This document shows, piece after piece, positions 49,175-60,854 of a DNA stretch of 64,000 nucleotides. This DNA is from Elymus sibiricus (lineage: Eukaryota > Streptophyta > Magnoliopsida > Poales > Poaceae), in contig CM077673.1 in assembly GCA_039707655.1 (NCBI GenBank), positions 270,080,288 to 270,144,287 of the forward strand, given 5' to 3'. The notes beneath the pieces were generated by a model, which saw nothing but the letters and a program-made list of their open reading frames with translations, was not told the origin of the DNA and did no database searches. Each line of letters begins with the position of its first letter. Positions within the stretch are counted from its first letter, which is position 1. The position numbers and the translations under genes were made by a program.

Positions 49175-49467
49175 GAGCATATACAGTCGGCCTTAGCAAA
49201 TATGATCCCCTAAACCCATACGGACGCGTCCGGTCAGACTACCCACAATGATAAGTAACATAGAGTAGTAATATGTATAAAAAAAAAATATATGTATATG
49301 TTACTAGTCTAAGTTACTACCTCCATAGTGGGTAGTAACATAGGGGTAGTAACATTGAGCCTTTCATTTATTAGCTTATAGACTCATCTTGTCTTGGTAT
49401 GTGTTATGTTACTCATAGTAGTAGTAACATAGTATGTTACTCAATTTCTCCCTCTTCTCATTAATTA

Positions 49468-50798
49468 CTGAAAAAGGCTTTCGCCCCGCTTTATATATAA
49501 AGCAACGACCAACAACAACCCAGTACAACGCACGCCACCACAACACACGCACGCACCCAAGGCATGATACAAAGGCGCTGAGCGCAACAACACCACCCCA
49601 AGCACTACAAGAGCAGTCGGGTCCTCGACCGTGGAGAAGCCACCGCGAAGAGATGAAGCCGCATACGACGAACCATGTGCTACAAGGCGGTGCCTTCAAG
49701 AAGGGTACGACACCGGAGCGCCACCACCGCCCGACCCGAGGGTCAGAGTTTCCCCTGGAGCAACACGATGGGCAATGATGGCCGCGACGACGCCTTCAAC
49801 AAGGGAACGAGCTTCGCCGCCGTCGGTCCGTCCATAGATAGAGCAGGTTTTCACCCCGGCCAATACACACTGCCACCAAACGCCACACCCCGGCGACCAT
49901 GTCGCCCACACGACCATGGTCACCGGGCAGCACCAAATCACGGGATATGCCCAAGAGCACCGCGAAACCACCACCAAGGCCGCCGCCCCGGCATCCAAGA
50001 CCTCGACGCCACCTCACCCACCACCCACCGCTACCCCAACCAAAGAGACGAGTGGAAAGGCCCCGCCTTTAGCACCCCTGAGCTGCCCCCAGCGCCGAAA
50101 CCCAATAGGCCGGCCAAAACTGGCCTCCAATCGCCCGTCCTGCCGCCGGGCGCGAGATGAGCTCGGTCCTACAGCCGGGCGCGAGACGAGTCCGGTCCAA
50201 CCGCCGGGCGCGAGACGAGCTCGGTCCTGCCGCCGGGCGCGGGACGAGCTCTGTCCTGCCACCGGGCGCGAGACGAGCGATGGACCGCGACTGGGAGAGG
50301 GCCAACCCTTTGAAGAAGGCAGCGTACGAACGACGAGGAGAGGAATCGAAGGTCGACAAGGGCGCTCACCGACCGGCCGACGCTGAAGACAGCCGCCGCC
50401 GTGAGACGACCCCGACCACCGCCATGAGCCACCACCACGCCGTGGTAGCCCACGTCCACCGGGACCCCGAGGAGCAGCCCCGAGCCGTCCTGCAGTAGGA
50501 ACGCCACCACCCTCGCCGCCAAAGGTCGCCGCACGCAAAGCCGGCCGAAGCCCACCCCGCCACCAGCGCCACCACCAGCACGAACCACCACCACCACCAC
50601 CACTGCGCCGCTACCCCCTGAACGCTCGCGGCCGTGCTGAGCCCAGCCCGCGTCGTCGAAAGAGGCGCCGGAGCCAGATCCGGCCGGATCTGACCGGCGC
50701 CAGCCCACGCGCACCACCCGAAGAGGCGGCCGCCACCGAAGATGCAGCCAGCCACCACGCCGCCTGGCACGCCGGCGGCACGGAGACGCACAGCCACA
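49468..50798 (-). mobile_element. LINE-like insertion with 10-bp target duplication
   Basis: Perfect TCATTAATTA at 49458-49467 and 50799-50808. The insert is GC-rich, unlike its AT-rich host. The left end, read on the minus strand, is TTTATATATAAAGCGGGGCG followed by AAAGCCTTTTT, similar to 3' ends of Triticeae LINEs as I remember them, though without a true poly(A). The overlapping GC-rich ORFs inside give low-complexity Ala/Arg/Pro/Gly proteins and are not credible genes. It includes a 33-bp tandem repeat at 50135-50279. Alternative: a gene fragment or Mutator-type insertion. Confidence 0.5.
50135..50279. repeat. 33-bp GC-rich tandem repeat
   Basis: Four to five copies of a unit containing CCGCCGGGCGCGAGACGAGC, each with the same period of about 33 bp, so it stays in frame (11 residues). 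Confidence 0.7.
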
Positions 50799-51379
50799 TC
50801 ATTAATTAGCTGCCACATCATTTTTTTGCTTAGGTGGCATCTATGTTACTACCTATGTTACTCCCACTGTGGGTAGTCTAAGTGACCGTGCGTGTCCCCT
50901 ATTTATCTGTCCACGCAACCACACTTCTCATTTTCTTCCTCATATGTCCGACCACTTGCACATGATTGATGGAGAGGAAGAGAGAGAAAGAAAAGAATGA
51001 ATAAAGAAAAAAAAAGTGGTCCGGGGTGTGGTCGCGTCCAACGTGGCGGACTGACCGGGCGCGTCCGGACGCGTCCGCGAGCCCTCATATCCTCTCTATA
51101 TCTGAGATGGATATGAGGGTTCGCGGACAGGCCGGACGTATAAGGATGATATGAGGGTCCGATTGGATCACTTTTTTCCATCTCTTTCTTGTCCAGTCAC
51201 TGACCGGACGCGTCCGCGGACGTATGAGAGGTCGTTTGAGGGGTCGGTTGTAGATGCTCTTATATTATATCCACGAGTTGAGGACAATCTCTTCGAACAG
51301 AACTCGCGTCAACAGTTCCCCATGTGCTAAACAAAAACTAACTTCCGATTCATTCGTCATTTGTCAAAGCAGTAAAAAA

Positions 51380-51775
51380 ACACTAGATGTAAATATTACA
51401 TCACGGTCTGTAGACCATTTAACGACGACTAAAAGAGCTGAAACAAGCCGAAGACGCGTCGCTATTATCTGCCCTCCCTCACCGTGCCTGGCAAACCTTG
51501 TTGTAATAGACAATCAAAAGGTCGTCGTGCTAAGGCACAATAGGACCATCGTATCAGAACAATAATCATCGCCGATGAATAGAAGCGTAAATCGAAAGAG
51601 TCCAATCTAAAAACACACGAACACAGACAAACAAAGTCCGGATCCAACTGGATCCACCGAAGACAAACACTAACAAAATCCCGTGAGATCCGCCGCAGAC
51701 ACACCTCCACACGCCCTCCGGTGGCGGTAGATGCACGTCATAAGAGGAGAACCTTGTTCCAACTTCAGGGAGCAG
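51380..51775 (-). mobile_element. Possible LINE-derived fragment
   Basis: Phrases such as AAAGTCCGGATCCAACTGG and GAGAACCTTGTTCCAACTTC resemble repeated Triticeae LINE-associated sequence from memory. No target duplication or ORF was seen. Confidence 0.25.
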
Positions 51776-53333
51776 TCACGTGATTATACGATCAATTTGA
51801 TCATAAATAAATCATGTGATGACAACGCTAAGAATACTGATCTCATATTGAAAGCTAGATACATGAGACGTAATAAGTGCAGCACAGATAAATCTATGAT
51901 AAGAACAATTATGCCTACCACATGAACTGAGGGAGGAGCATACCATACCATCCAGTTGGAAAGGTCAAGGCCGCGGCAGTGACGACAGAGGCTTCGGTAG
52001 TCTTCTTTGTGGCATCTGTCATGTCATCATCCTAGGAGATGTGAGGGGGGTCGAGGGCGTATCACTTGTACAACTAGGAACGACGATGACCTGACGGAGT
52101 ATCCAGAAGTAGCAACAACGGAAGAAACTTCGGTGGCTTGTGCACAAGGAAGCGAAACATATGCGATTTGATCAAGTGACACCTAGGGTTGCCAGCGCCA
52201 CCAATATGTAGGCGGTCGCGTAGGGAGCCAACGATCTGATCAGAATGGTTTAGATCCGACTGCTCGTAACACATTTATTAATCACCTATAATTAATTATA
52301 CATTTAGAACGGACAAATGTAACGCGCATACATGACATAGGTTTGAGCTCGGCTCGGACAAGATGCGTGCATAAGGCGTGACACGTGGGCGGCGAAGAGC
52401 AACACACATGTATCAATCCTTTTCTAGTGCTCCAACATGATGTGGATGAGAGTCCCTTATACGTTGGTCTCAACTCTTCTCCACTTTCAGTGATACTAAA
52501 CTTCCTACCATCTTATGGAACCACACATGGGCCTTTGAGATTTATTTAAGAATTTTTGGATATATGGTCCTAAAGCTTATCTAACATTCAACATCATCAA
52601 CCACTATACATTGCCCTTTTCCATTTCTCATGGACAACTACGCCCTTCCAATTTTACGATATTACTCCTCTTATTGTTCCCAATACAGACTATTGGGTAT
52701 TTGTTGCTCTTTGTTCAATCTGAAGTTAATCACAATTGATTTCTTCCACCCGTCAGTAAATCTTGGGATTGATGAAGTTACTACTGCCATGCCCCTGCAC
52801 TGAAATAATACAGCTGAAGATCTTAAAATAAATCTAATAAGATACGAGCACCAGTCTAAAGTCTAGTACTTGAACTTGTGTGGACAGATTCGTCACGAGG
52901 AATAACAAAAGTATGCCCATTTCTCTCTTACATTATGTATAATGTATGTCTAAACAATAAGAACAAAATTAATGCCTCTTGTTCCCCTTTACTTTGTAGC
53001 CTTTCACTGCCATTTCTTCTTTCCTGAATTGTTTTCTTGTCCTAGGAAGGTTGAGCAAGTTGGTCTAGGTGTAGTGTGTAACCTCTTGTTTTTGGCTTCA
53101 CAACCCTTGCTATTTGTTGATGCTTTTCCTATTTTAGTATGCACCAGAAAGGAACTAATTTCAGTCTTTGGTTCTCTTGGGAACTCACAACTTTCCTCTT
53201 CAATCTCCAGTTTGGAGGCCTGCTTGGCGGTCTTACCGTCGACTTCAATGGCGAGGCTCGACCTCTTGATAGGAGGTCTATGCCCATTTCTAGGGATGTG
53301 TTCTGGTCGATCTTGGCGTGTGCTCCTCTAAGA
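51776..53333. other. Spacer, no supported gene
   Basis: AT-rich to mixed. The open frame at 52972-53331 has no domain and ends arbitrarily. Confidence 0.35.
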
Positions 53334-53600
53334 TCATGAGTGTGCTCCTCTAATTTCCTCTGGAACCAACAAGAAGCTTATGTTCCTTATGTAGACCCTC
53401 TTAGGTCGTGTTGGTCGATGCTTTGGTTTGCCATAGGCGATTCCAACATTAGCCAGCAGTAGGGACACGGGGTGGATGCCTTTGTAGACGAGATGCTTCT
53501 CGATGCAACCCGTGATCACGTAGGTCTTGTCCCTTTGTTTGATGTCCTCGAGTACAAGAGCCGCGATCTCGAAGCGGGTGAGACGAGTGGCATTGAAGAT
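53334..53600 (-). pseudogene. Unidentified 88-codon ORF fragment, possible last exon
   Basis: Open on the minus strand from an in-frame TAG (which could be a splice acceptor, ATAG) to TGA at 53334. The product is not low-complexity: it includes RLTRFEIAALVLEDIKQRDK, YVITGCIEKHLVYKGIHPVS and a basic end (KPKHRPTRPKRVYIRN). An internal ATG at 53519 gives only 61 residues. I do not recognise the family. No upstream exon was identified; the sequence right of it is interrupted by a Tourist-like element at 53772. Confidence 0.35.
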
Positions 53601-53771
53601 CTATCAATTGTGCTCCTTCCACAATTTCCATTGAAGATAGTCGAACATTAAATGAAAAGGTAGCACTCCAGCCGGTTCCTTGAAAAAGAAGAGTCGAACA
53701 TCCGATCTCCTTCTGTCATGGGGGGATCCTTTTGGTTTTACATCTATATTTTTATTTTATCGGGTGCCTTA

Positions 53772-54485
53772 AAGCATCTACAACCGGACTTGCCAAATTC
53801 GCCCCCTATACGCCCGCGGGCGCGTCTGCGGACAGCGCCCACCGGCCCCTCATTTGAGTTGCCGCACATCTACATACCTCAAATGCGGAGCCTTAAATCC
53901 ATGCAATCCATGCACGTCAATCATACGATACAAATTGTCCGAATTCAACAGTTCAAAAAAAAGCAAAACAAATCAAAGTTCAACATTCCAGACATGCCAA
54001 AATGTAATCAGTGTTCGAGCGTGACGGATGCCTCGCTTGCTGGCCGGATCACTGGCCGGACACCATCCATTCCGCCTTCTCCGAGGCCATCCTTGTGTCC
54101 TCCTCCGCTTTGCATATGGGCTGCATGGTCCGCCTGCATCCTTGCCGCTAGCGGTCGGGGAGGGGCTGGACGGCATCTATGACGGCGGATCGGGACCGGT
54201 GGTGAGGATGGGGAGCAAGGATGACGGACAACGAGGGCTCCGGCGCGGGAAAGGCATGAGGGAGGCGAGAGAAGGAGGAAGAGTTTGGTGGATCTGTTGC
54301 AAATTATGGTGGGGTTGGGCTGTCGGGTCCGACGCGGCGGACGCGCCCGAGCGCCCGATATCCGTCCAATATTTGGACTGGATATGGGGGATGCCGATCA
54401 GACCGGGCGTTTGAGGTCCGTTTAAGAAGCCCGTCGGGATCGATTTTTTGTGACCTAGCCCGACCGCCTGGGCTGTAGATACTCG
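53772..54485. mobile_element. Second Tourist-like element, relative of 49175-51259
   Basis: Starts AAGCATCTACAACCGGAC and ends, inverted, GAGTATCTACAGCCC. The subterminal text (TGCCAAATTCGCCCCCTATA, GGGCGCGTC) matches the start of the element at 49175. TTA/TAA lie at the edges, but the exact duplication is uncertain. The interior is GC-rich and without a credible gene. Confidence 0.5.
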
Positions 54486-54854
54486 TAATGGTCCCACTCT
54501 TAACTCCTCATGTTAAATCAAATGCGGGAGTTTGTGGTATGAATGTATCCTTTTTTTGCGGAGTTGTTGGCATACCTACTATATTGCCAAATCATTGTTG
54601 CCACATTTCTCGTCGTGCTTGCCTAGCATAGCAATAGTTCTTCCTTTCGGTGTGTATGGGATTGTCGTGATGATGTTGTAGAATTATAACTCTTTGCACC
54701 TCATCCTTATGGTGGTGGGATACTGTTTTCTAGGTGTTGTCACTCGGATACGATTGCACGCACAGAGTTTGTTCACGGTTCACCGAACATGAAAGACAAC
54801 ATTAGGCTGTGATGTGATGTCTGAGTTACACGTGGTGATTACTGCTATATTGTA

Positions 54855-54899
54855 CTCCTTCCGTCTCAAAATAAGTGTCGCTGCTTGGGACGGAGGGAG
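54855..54899. mobile_element. Minimal 45-bp Stowaway MITE
   Basis: Flanked by TA on both sides. Ends CTCCTTCCGTC and, inverted, CTCCCTCCGTC. Only about 20 bp of the usual interior (AAAATAAGTGTCGCTG) remains. Confidence 0.65.
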
Positions 54900-54901
54900 T
54901 A

Positions 54902-56514
54902 CTAATGTACTAGTCTTCTTTGATATGTTCAACACATGCAAAACATGAAAAAGTTTGTAACAGAGAAGCTGCATGTGCATCGACCGGTATAGAAGCAGGG
55001 AGCACCGTCCTTTTTTTCGAAAACAAGAAGCAGCAGCAGCGGCGAGGGTACAGTCGGGAGTAGGGCAGTCCGGCAGTGGCAAGTACACATGCGCATATGC
55101 AAGCCAGCATCAGCCAAGGGTTTCATTCAAGGACAACATCATCATGCACGATCATCTATATGTGCATCTCCTTCCGTTGTCGGTTCCACGCGTCGACCCT
55201 TTTGCGGCTTGCGCTCCGCGTCCCGTCGTATCACGCACTATGCATATGCGCCCGCCCGGCCGGCGTCGCCTTTGGCCGGCCGGTGACGCCAACGCCATGC
55301 CGGCCGTACATGCATGCGCCATGTTGTGGTAGGTGGCGTAACATGTTCTTCGCCTCGATCCATTGACGGGTAGACCGATCGGGCGCGCGTCCGCGACCGG
55401 CCGGAATACGCACACATCTCCGCAATTAGGCCAGAATGGACAGGTACGCATAACGCCTAAACGATTTTACGTGCGACGCTTCGCTTCGGCTACGTCGCGG
55501 CGTGTGGCCGGAGAGTGGCGCGCGTGCATGTGCGCGGTCGGTCGGCTCCGGCGGAGAGCATTTTGCTTTCCCGGACCGGTCGCTGTTTCGGGCGTATTGC
55601 GATGCTGCCGAAAGGAAAAGCGACGTATGGGCGTATGGCAGGACGGACGGAATGCGCGCGGGCGGGGCTGGTGTTTGATGGCTAGCTCACATGGCCGGGC
55701 ACTCTCTTGTGTCGAGTTAGGCCGGAATGCTGGGATGCTTCGCGGTTGTTGATCGATCGGTGCGCCGGGTGGTTGGGTTCGTACTACAGATCATGGAGAC
55801 GAGGCAAGGGGCAATGGGCCAGCGGCGAGCATGGGATGAGAGCTGATTCGGTCGGAGGTCTGAGGTGAAATCGAGCATGACGAGAGAAGAGGAAAGAAAA
55901 GGATTCTCTAGGAGATAGGCCAGGTTGCGATTTGCTCGGAGATGGGCCAGTCGAGTAAGGCCCAGTAAAAGATTAGTTGAGCCCAGTTTTTTGTACGCAG
56001 CCTGACCTATTCCATCGATTGATTGTGGAACTGAGCAGCATCACGCGATCACACCGTGTCTTGCCGTCTCGCCGCCTCGCCGCGCCGCTATCCAGGTCCT
56101 TCCATGAAGAAGGAGAAGGGAGTTGACTTGTTCCCGGTGTCTTCTGCACTGGAGGCAGTGTGGTCATCGCCAACGCCGCACGGGCCCCACTCAAAACTGC
56201 AAGCGGGTAGCCAACAGGTTCGTCCACTCTTCTCTAATCTTCTCCTCTCTTTTTTTTTGCGAATAAATCTTCTCCTCTTATGTTCTATATATATCATTCT
56301 TTAATTTGTTGTCATATTGGCATAACTTTTGTAAATTGAATACTGAAAATTAATTACCAATTTGATGTTATTGGGACATAAGAAGATGAAGCAAACTGAT
56401 TATGTTTGCGGCGATATCCCATTGAATCAGTTTAGACCCTGAGTTTGTCAATGTGAAGTAAATTCAACCATTCCAGAAGCAGGAGTCCAAGTTAAAATTT
56501 GTATGCTTTTTTGC

Positions 56515-56515
<1 letters not shown>
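54902..56515. other. Spacer with a GC-rich, CpG-dense patch
   Basis: 55180-55840 is strongly GC-rich with GGCCGGCC palindromes and a CATGCATG motif near 55310. It looks like a promoter-proximal CpG patch without an attached gene. The overlapping ORFs there exist in several frames and show no domain. Confidence 0.35.

Positions 56516-56516
<1 letters not shown>

Positions 56517-56590
<74 letters not shown>
56517..56590. repeat. (TA)n microsatellite, about 37 units
   Basis: Uninterrupted alternating TA. Open in both strands by composition only. Confidence 0.97.
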
Positions 56591-56593
<3 letters not shown>

Positions 56594-57506
56594 GCTTTGT
56601 TCTTGAGCATGAAACTACTTTGAACAATTATTTTTTGTCGATCATATTATTTGATTTGCATTGTAGCTTTGAGTTTTTGTTTTCTTTAAAAGTTTGTCCC
56701 GGGTAACTTCAAATCCTGGATCCGCCACTGACCGGAGAAGATGCCGAGGTTAAAGCGGTTACAAACAGAATATGACACATGTGCGGTGCGTTCATCGACG
56801 TAGTGAAAAATGACGAAAATAATCACTATCATAAAGTTCATCCTGTCATCCACAAATAACCTGCAGCGGAAAACTGGGTTTGACTCTACCGACTCTTATA
56901 ACATAGAACAATTGTTCTATGATTCCGGGGTCAAAAAAGAAACACCAACATCTCAGTGTTTAGGTTGAACATGTAAACACCACGGCCAATGACGTTTAGC
57001 TTCTAATTGACGTGAGCAAGTGAAGCGCCATCGATCGTGGATAGAGTCATGTTATTTACTTGATTGATGTTTTTCTGTATTAGGCAGGATGCACCCACAC
57101 TATCCTCTTATTGGCGGGCACTACGACGCTCGGCACCAATTGGCGGCATATCGAGGATGGGGAGGTAATCATCATACTACTTGTTCGATTTCTCTTTCTT
57201 TGCAAGTTTTATGGTATGACACCACGTAATGTTACTTAATTGTGGCAGTCTCTAATGCCACTAGCATGAGGGGTCAAGATGCCTCTGCCATGTTGTACGA
57301 TGAATGGTGTACCCCATACATCCAGACAGTTGGTCGTTTAACATTCATCCTATGGTTTTGTTATCCAACATGGCCATCTCCGGCCTTGGGGACCGTTTGA
57401 AACCCTGGACACACAACTTTCATTTGCAGTGTGGAGAAATGACAATCAATATCTAGAAGTTTGCCATGACCATGAGCCTTTCAATTGATAGAGTTGATGT
57501 GATTAA
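56591..57506. other. Spacer, nothing recognised
   Basis: No credible ORF, repeat or domain seen. Confidence 0.35.
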
Positions 57507-57792
57507 GGGGCTGTTTGGTTCCTAGTAACACCTTGTCACACTTTGCCACAACCCACCTTAGGCAAGTTTGATGAAGTTAGATGGGTGTTTGGTTCTAGCC
57601 GCACCTAAGACAAGAATTTTTTAATGAATAGTAAACCCCACATGTAATAGACACAAAAAGTGTGGCAAGATTTCCTTACGCAAGACAAAGTATGGCTAAC
57701 AATTTGAGCAACTCAAGTAAGGCAAGTGTGACAAGTGTGGTAAAAATAATGTGGCAATATAGGGCAAAAATAGGCATAACCCAAACAACCCC
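57507..57792. mobile_element. Tourist-like MITE (286 bp)
   Basis: Ends GGGGCTGTTTGGTT and, inverted, GGGGTTGTTTGGGT, flanked by TAA on both sides (57504-57506 and 57793-57795). No coding capacity. Confidence 0.8.
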
Positions 57793-58771
57793 TAAGAGGG
57801 TAGATTCGGGTGGTGTAACCTGTTTACAGAACCCACATGTGTTAACTCTGACTCGCTACATATGAAAGAAGTGATAATAAGCTTGTCGATGTCACCTTCG
57901 TATGGTTATGACAAGCTTGCGGGAGATGTCCCCAATGGTGCCTCCATCGAAGCGGAGTACGCCCGAGCATACAAGTGGTACGTGCAACCAAAGTCCTCTT
58001 TTCAAATGCAGGTCGGAAGTCAACCCCTTGGGCATGGCTACCACCGCTAGGTAATTGTGCATTGACTATAGATGGGGATACATGGGTCCAACTTTCTATC
58101 GACAAGTAACGCGGAATTTTTGAAAATATAGCTGAATGAGGCATGTTATCATTGAATAGGATGCACAAATTGATATGTTTTTGAACATATAACTGGATGA
58201 GGCATGTTGTCGGACGAGTGTTGGAGCTTCGCTTGGCGGTTTTGCGTAAGGTTTTTCCATATGGATGTGAGACAACATTACGGTTGGACGTCCCATCAAA
58301 CAAGACCAAGATATATGGATTTGGATGGAACAAGGTTATCCGGATCTCTTGCCAACCATTGCATACATGTGGAACAAAGAAAATGTGTACACAAGCAACT
58401 TGAAGGTCATTTACAAGAGTGACATCAAACGATCTAGGCATATTAACTCGATATCAAGTGACATTTATTGCAATTTCCGAGCTCCTACATCATTGTAGGA
58501 TTGACAATTTGGTATGTTGTACAACCCGTGGGAAGCCCTTTGCTTCACACTTGCCAATATAATGGTTCTTCGAGTCCGAGTACTTCACTAAGTAAGGTCG
58601 GTTGTGCTTAACATAGCACTCTCTCTGCCACACCTAATATTCTAGCAAGTTACTAACCTTCAGGACGAGGTATAACTGAGGCTTTTTAGAATCTCCATCT
58701 TTCATTGTGCATGCCAATAATCAAAGCTCTTTAGTCCTGAAACCATCAACTATACCCTCGTCGGTAATGCT
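57793..58771. other. Spacer upstream of the third Copia element
   Basis: A 199-codon minus-strand open frame (57842-58441) has no recognisable motif and unremarkable codon use, so I do not call it a gene. It could be transposon debris. Confidence 0.3.
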
Positions 58772-60842
58772 TGTTGGAAATATGCCCTAGAGGCAACAAT
58801 ATTGTATTATTATATTTTCATATTCATAATTAAGAGTTTATATTCTATGCTATAACTACTATGATTCTGGAATATGCGATTCAGTGGAAAACTCATATGC
58901 ACGTGTGGAATAATAAACGGTAAAATAAAAGGTTCCTAGTCTTGTCTCTAAGACTGGCTCAAATGTTGTTAGTGATCATGTTTTCCGGATCTTAAGATAT
59001 CCTTAAGTGTAACGGTAATCCTTAAAAAACATTGAAATTATGATGTTGGAAGAACGATCATATTGAATCGCCCAAAAACTTGTTTGTTATACTTTTAAAT
59101 AATACCGGCAGAAATCAATTGTTATAACACGGAGTGTTAACATGTGTTTTATGTATGTTAGACCATGAGAGTATCGTAGTCACTTCTTACCGTACGATGA
59201 GCTTTGGGGTTGCTCAAACGTTATGTATAACTGGGTGATCATAACGACAACTTATAGGTTCATCGGAAAGTTTGACAAGGGACTATAGATAGCTCGAGAG
59301 TGGGATTTGCTCCTCCAACGATGGAGAGATATTCTTCGGGCCCTCTCGGTGTGATGGCATCCGTCATCGTTTGGCCAGACACAAGTTACTATGTCATGGG
59401 GATGCCGAAACACATCAACGAGAATGAAGAACAAAACCGATAACGAGAATAACGGTATAGTCAATATGTGAATGACTCAAGAGGATACCGATGCTTCTCA
59501 GGTTTTGTAAAGTATCACGAAGTAAAGGGAATGTCACATGGTAACTAAAGGTTCACTCGAATATCATTTTGTGTACTCATAGGGATCGATATGGATGTCC
59601 ACGGTTCCGCTATCAGTCATTGAACGAAGGGGTTTCGTTCATATCTATGAGTTACCGAACCTACGGGGTCACAAGCTTAAGGTAATCATGACCTGCTGAG
59701 TGTTAGTAGGACGAGAGTATTGAGGATTTATTTGTGGAATTATTTTATTAATAGAAATAGTTTTGAGAGGAACCAGAAGCGTTTCGAGGGCACCGGAAGG
59801 GTTTCGAAGAGTATCGGCTAATAACAGGTATTATTGATAAATAATATATAGATGGAAAATGTTTCTGGGGCTGTTAAATTATACTCCCTCCGTTCCAAAA
59901 TATAAGGTGTATTGATTTCCGTGCAAGTCAACCACTTGAATGTTTGACCAACATTATAGAATAAAATAACAACATCTGCAATGTCTAATAGGTAAAATAT
60001 AAAACTACTTTTCATGATGAATCAAATGATATAAATTTCGTATTGTGGATATTCATATATTTTTCTAAAAACTCGGTCAAACATGCGCTCGTTTGACTTT
60101 TCAAAAAACAAATACACCTTATATAAAGGAATGGAGGGAGTATATAAAAAGTTATAATATTTATTAGAATGTTTTTATATTTAATTTAATATCAACGTGC
60201 TTTAAAAGTCCAAGTGGTGGAAAAATAATTGGGCCACTTGGGCCCAATAGGTGGAGGCGCCCCCTTCCTCCTTGTGGAAGGAATGGGGAGGCCGAATTGG
60301 AGGGGGTTTCCCCCTCCTTGGCCAGCAAACGGGGAGGTGTTCCTTCCCCTTTGTCGCCCCCTCTTCCCACCCCTTCAACCTATATATACTAGAGGGTTTT
60401 GGCACTTTTAGACACAAGTTTTTGAAGCATCCTCTAGTCTTGTAGTTATAGTTCTAGTTGATCCTAATTGAGCAATTAGAGCTTGAACTAGATACTCTAA
60501 TCCTCATAATTAGAAGCCTAGTATGGTTCTAATCTCCTCCCTCTAATTCTCCAATGATGATTAGCTCTGGACGACGAAGGGTTTCCGGATCATGAAGACC
60601 GTATGCTTGCAACCAAGTAGAGAGGTCATGCTTTTGGTCTCAGTTCGAGGGATCGTCGTGGGCGGTTCGCGGGATCATTCATCTACGGTTCAAGGGAATG
60701 CATCGAAGATCTACACCAACTCGTCTTCTTATGTTGCAACTCGAAGTTGGTATAACGATCCGATCTCAGCCAATATTGTATCTTCATAGTGTTCCTAGTT
60801 GATCGTAGGGCAATTTTTTGTTTTCTACTACGTTTCCCAACA
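58772..60842 (+). repeat. 5' LTR of Copia element 3 (2071 bp including a MITE)
   Basis: TG..CA ends as in the Copia LTRs at 1430 and 26672, but a different middle. A TATATATA box at 60381-60388 lies in the context CCTATATATACTAGAGG shared with the 24870 family. Excluding the MITE the LTR is about 1.81 kb. Confidence 0.85.
59884..60140. mobile_element. Stowaway MITE (257 bp) nested in the LTR
   Basis: TA duplication at 59882-59883 and 60141-60142. Ends CTCCCTCCGTTCCAAAATAT and, inverted, CTCCCTCCATTCC. No coding capacity. Confidence 0.9.
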
Positions 60843-60843
60843 A

Positions 60844-60854
60844 TGCTATCAGAG
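60844..60854 (+). other. Diverged primer binding site, tRNA-iMet type
   Basis: TGCTATCAGAG, one mismatch to TGGTATCAGAG, one base after the LTR. Confidence 0.65.

Larger units (their letters stand above)
49236..50880. mobile_element. MITE-like element with GACTACCCACA ends, interrupted by a LINE-like insertion
   Basis: Inverted ends GACTACCCACAATG and (inverted) GACTACCCACAGTGGGAG, followed on both sides by repeated GTAACATAG blocks. Without the LINE-like insertion it is about 304 bp. Flanks are TCA and TAA, so the target duplication is not resolved. Confidence 0.6.
49175..51259. mobile_element. Tourist-like (PIF/Harbinger) MITE, host of a nested element
   Basis: The ends GAGCATATACAGTCGG (49175) and, inverted, GAGCATCTACAACCGAC (51259) form terminal inverted repeats flanked by TTA on both sides (49172-49174 and 51260-51262), the classic target of the superfamily. 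Without the nested sequence (49236-50880) it is about 440 bp and very GC-rich (ACGCGTCCG motifs). A relative lies at 53772-54485. Confidence 0.65.

Noticed and set aside
49675..50821. Several overlapping ORFs of 100-180 codons on both strands
   Set aside because: They are open on both strands because of very high GC content and tandem repeats inside a nested insertion, give Ala/Arg/Pro/Gly-rich products, and have no domain.
56503..56706. ORF with an alternating Ile-Tyr tract
   Set aside because: Translation of the (TA)n microsatellite.
57842..58441. 199-codon minus-strand ORF
   Set aside because: No recognisable motif, no codon bias or splice context, and other open frames run through the same region.
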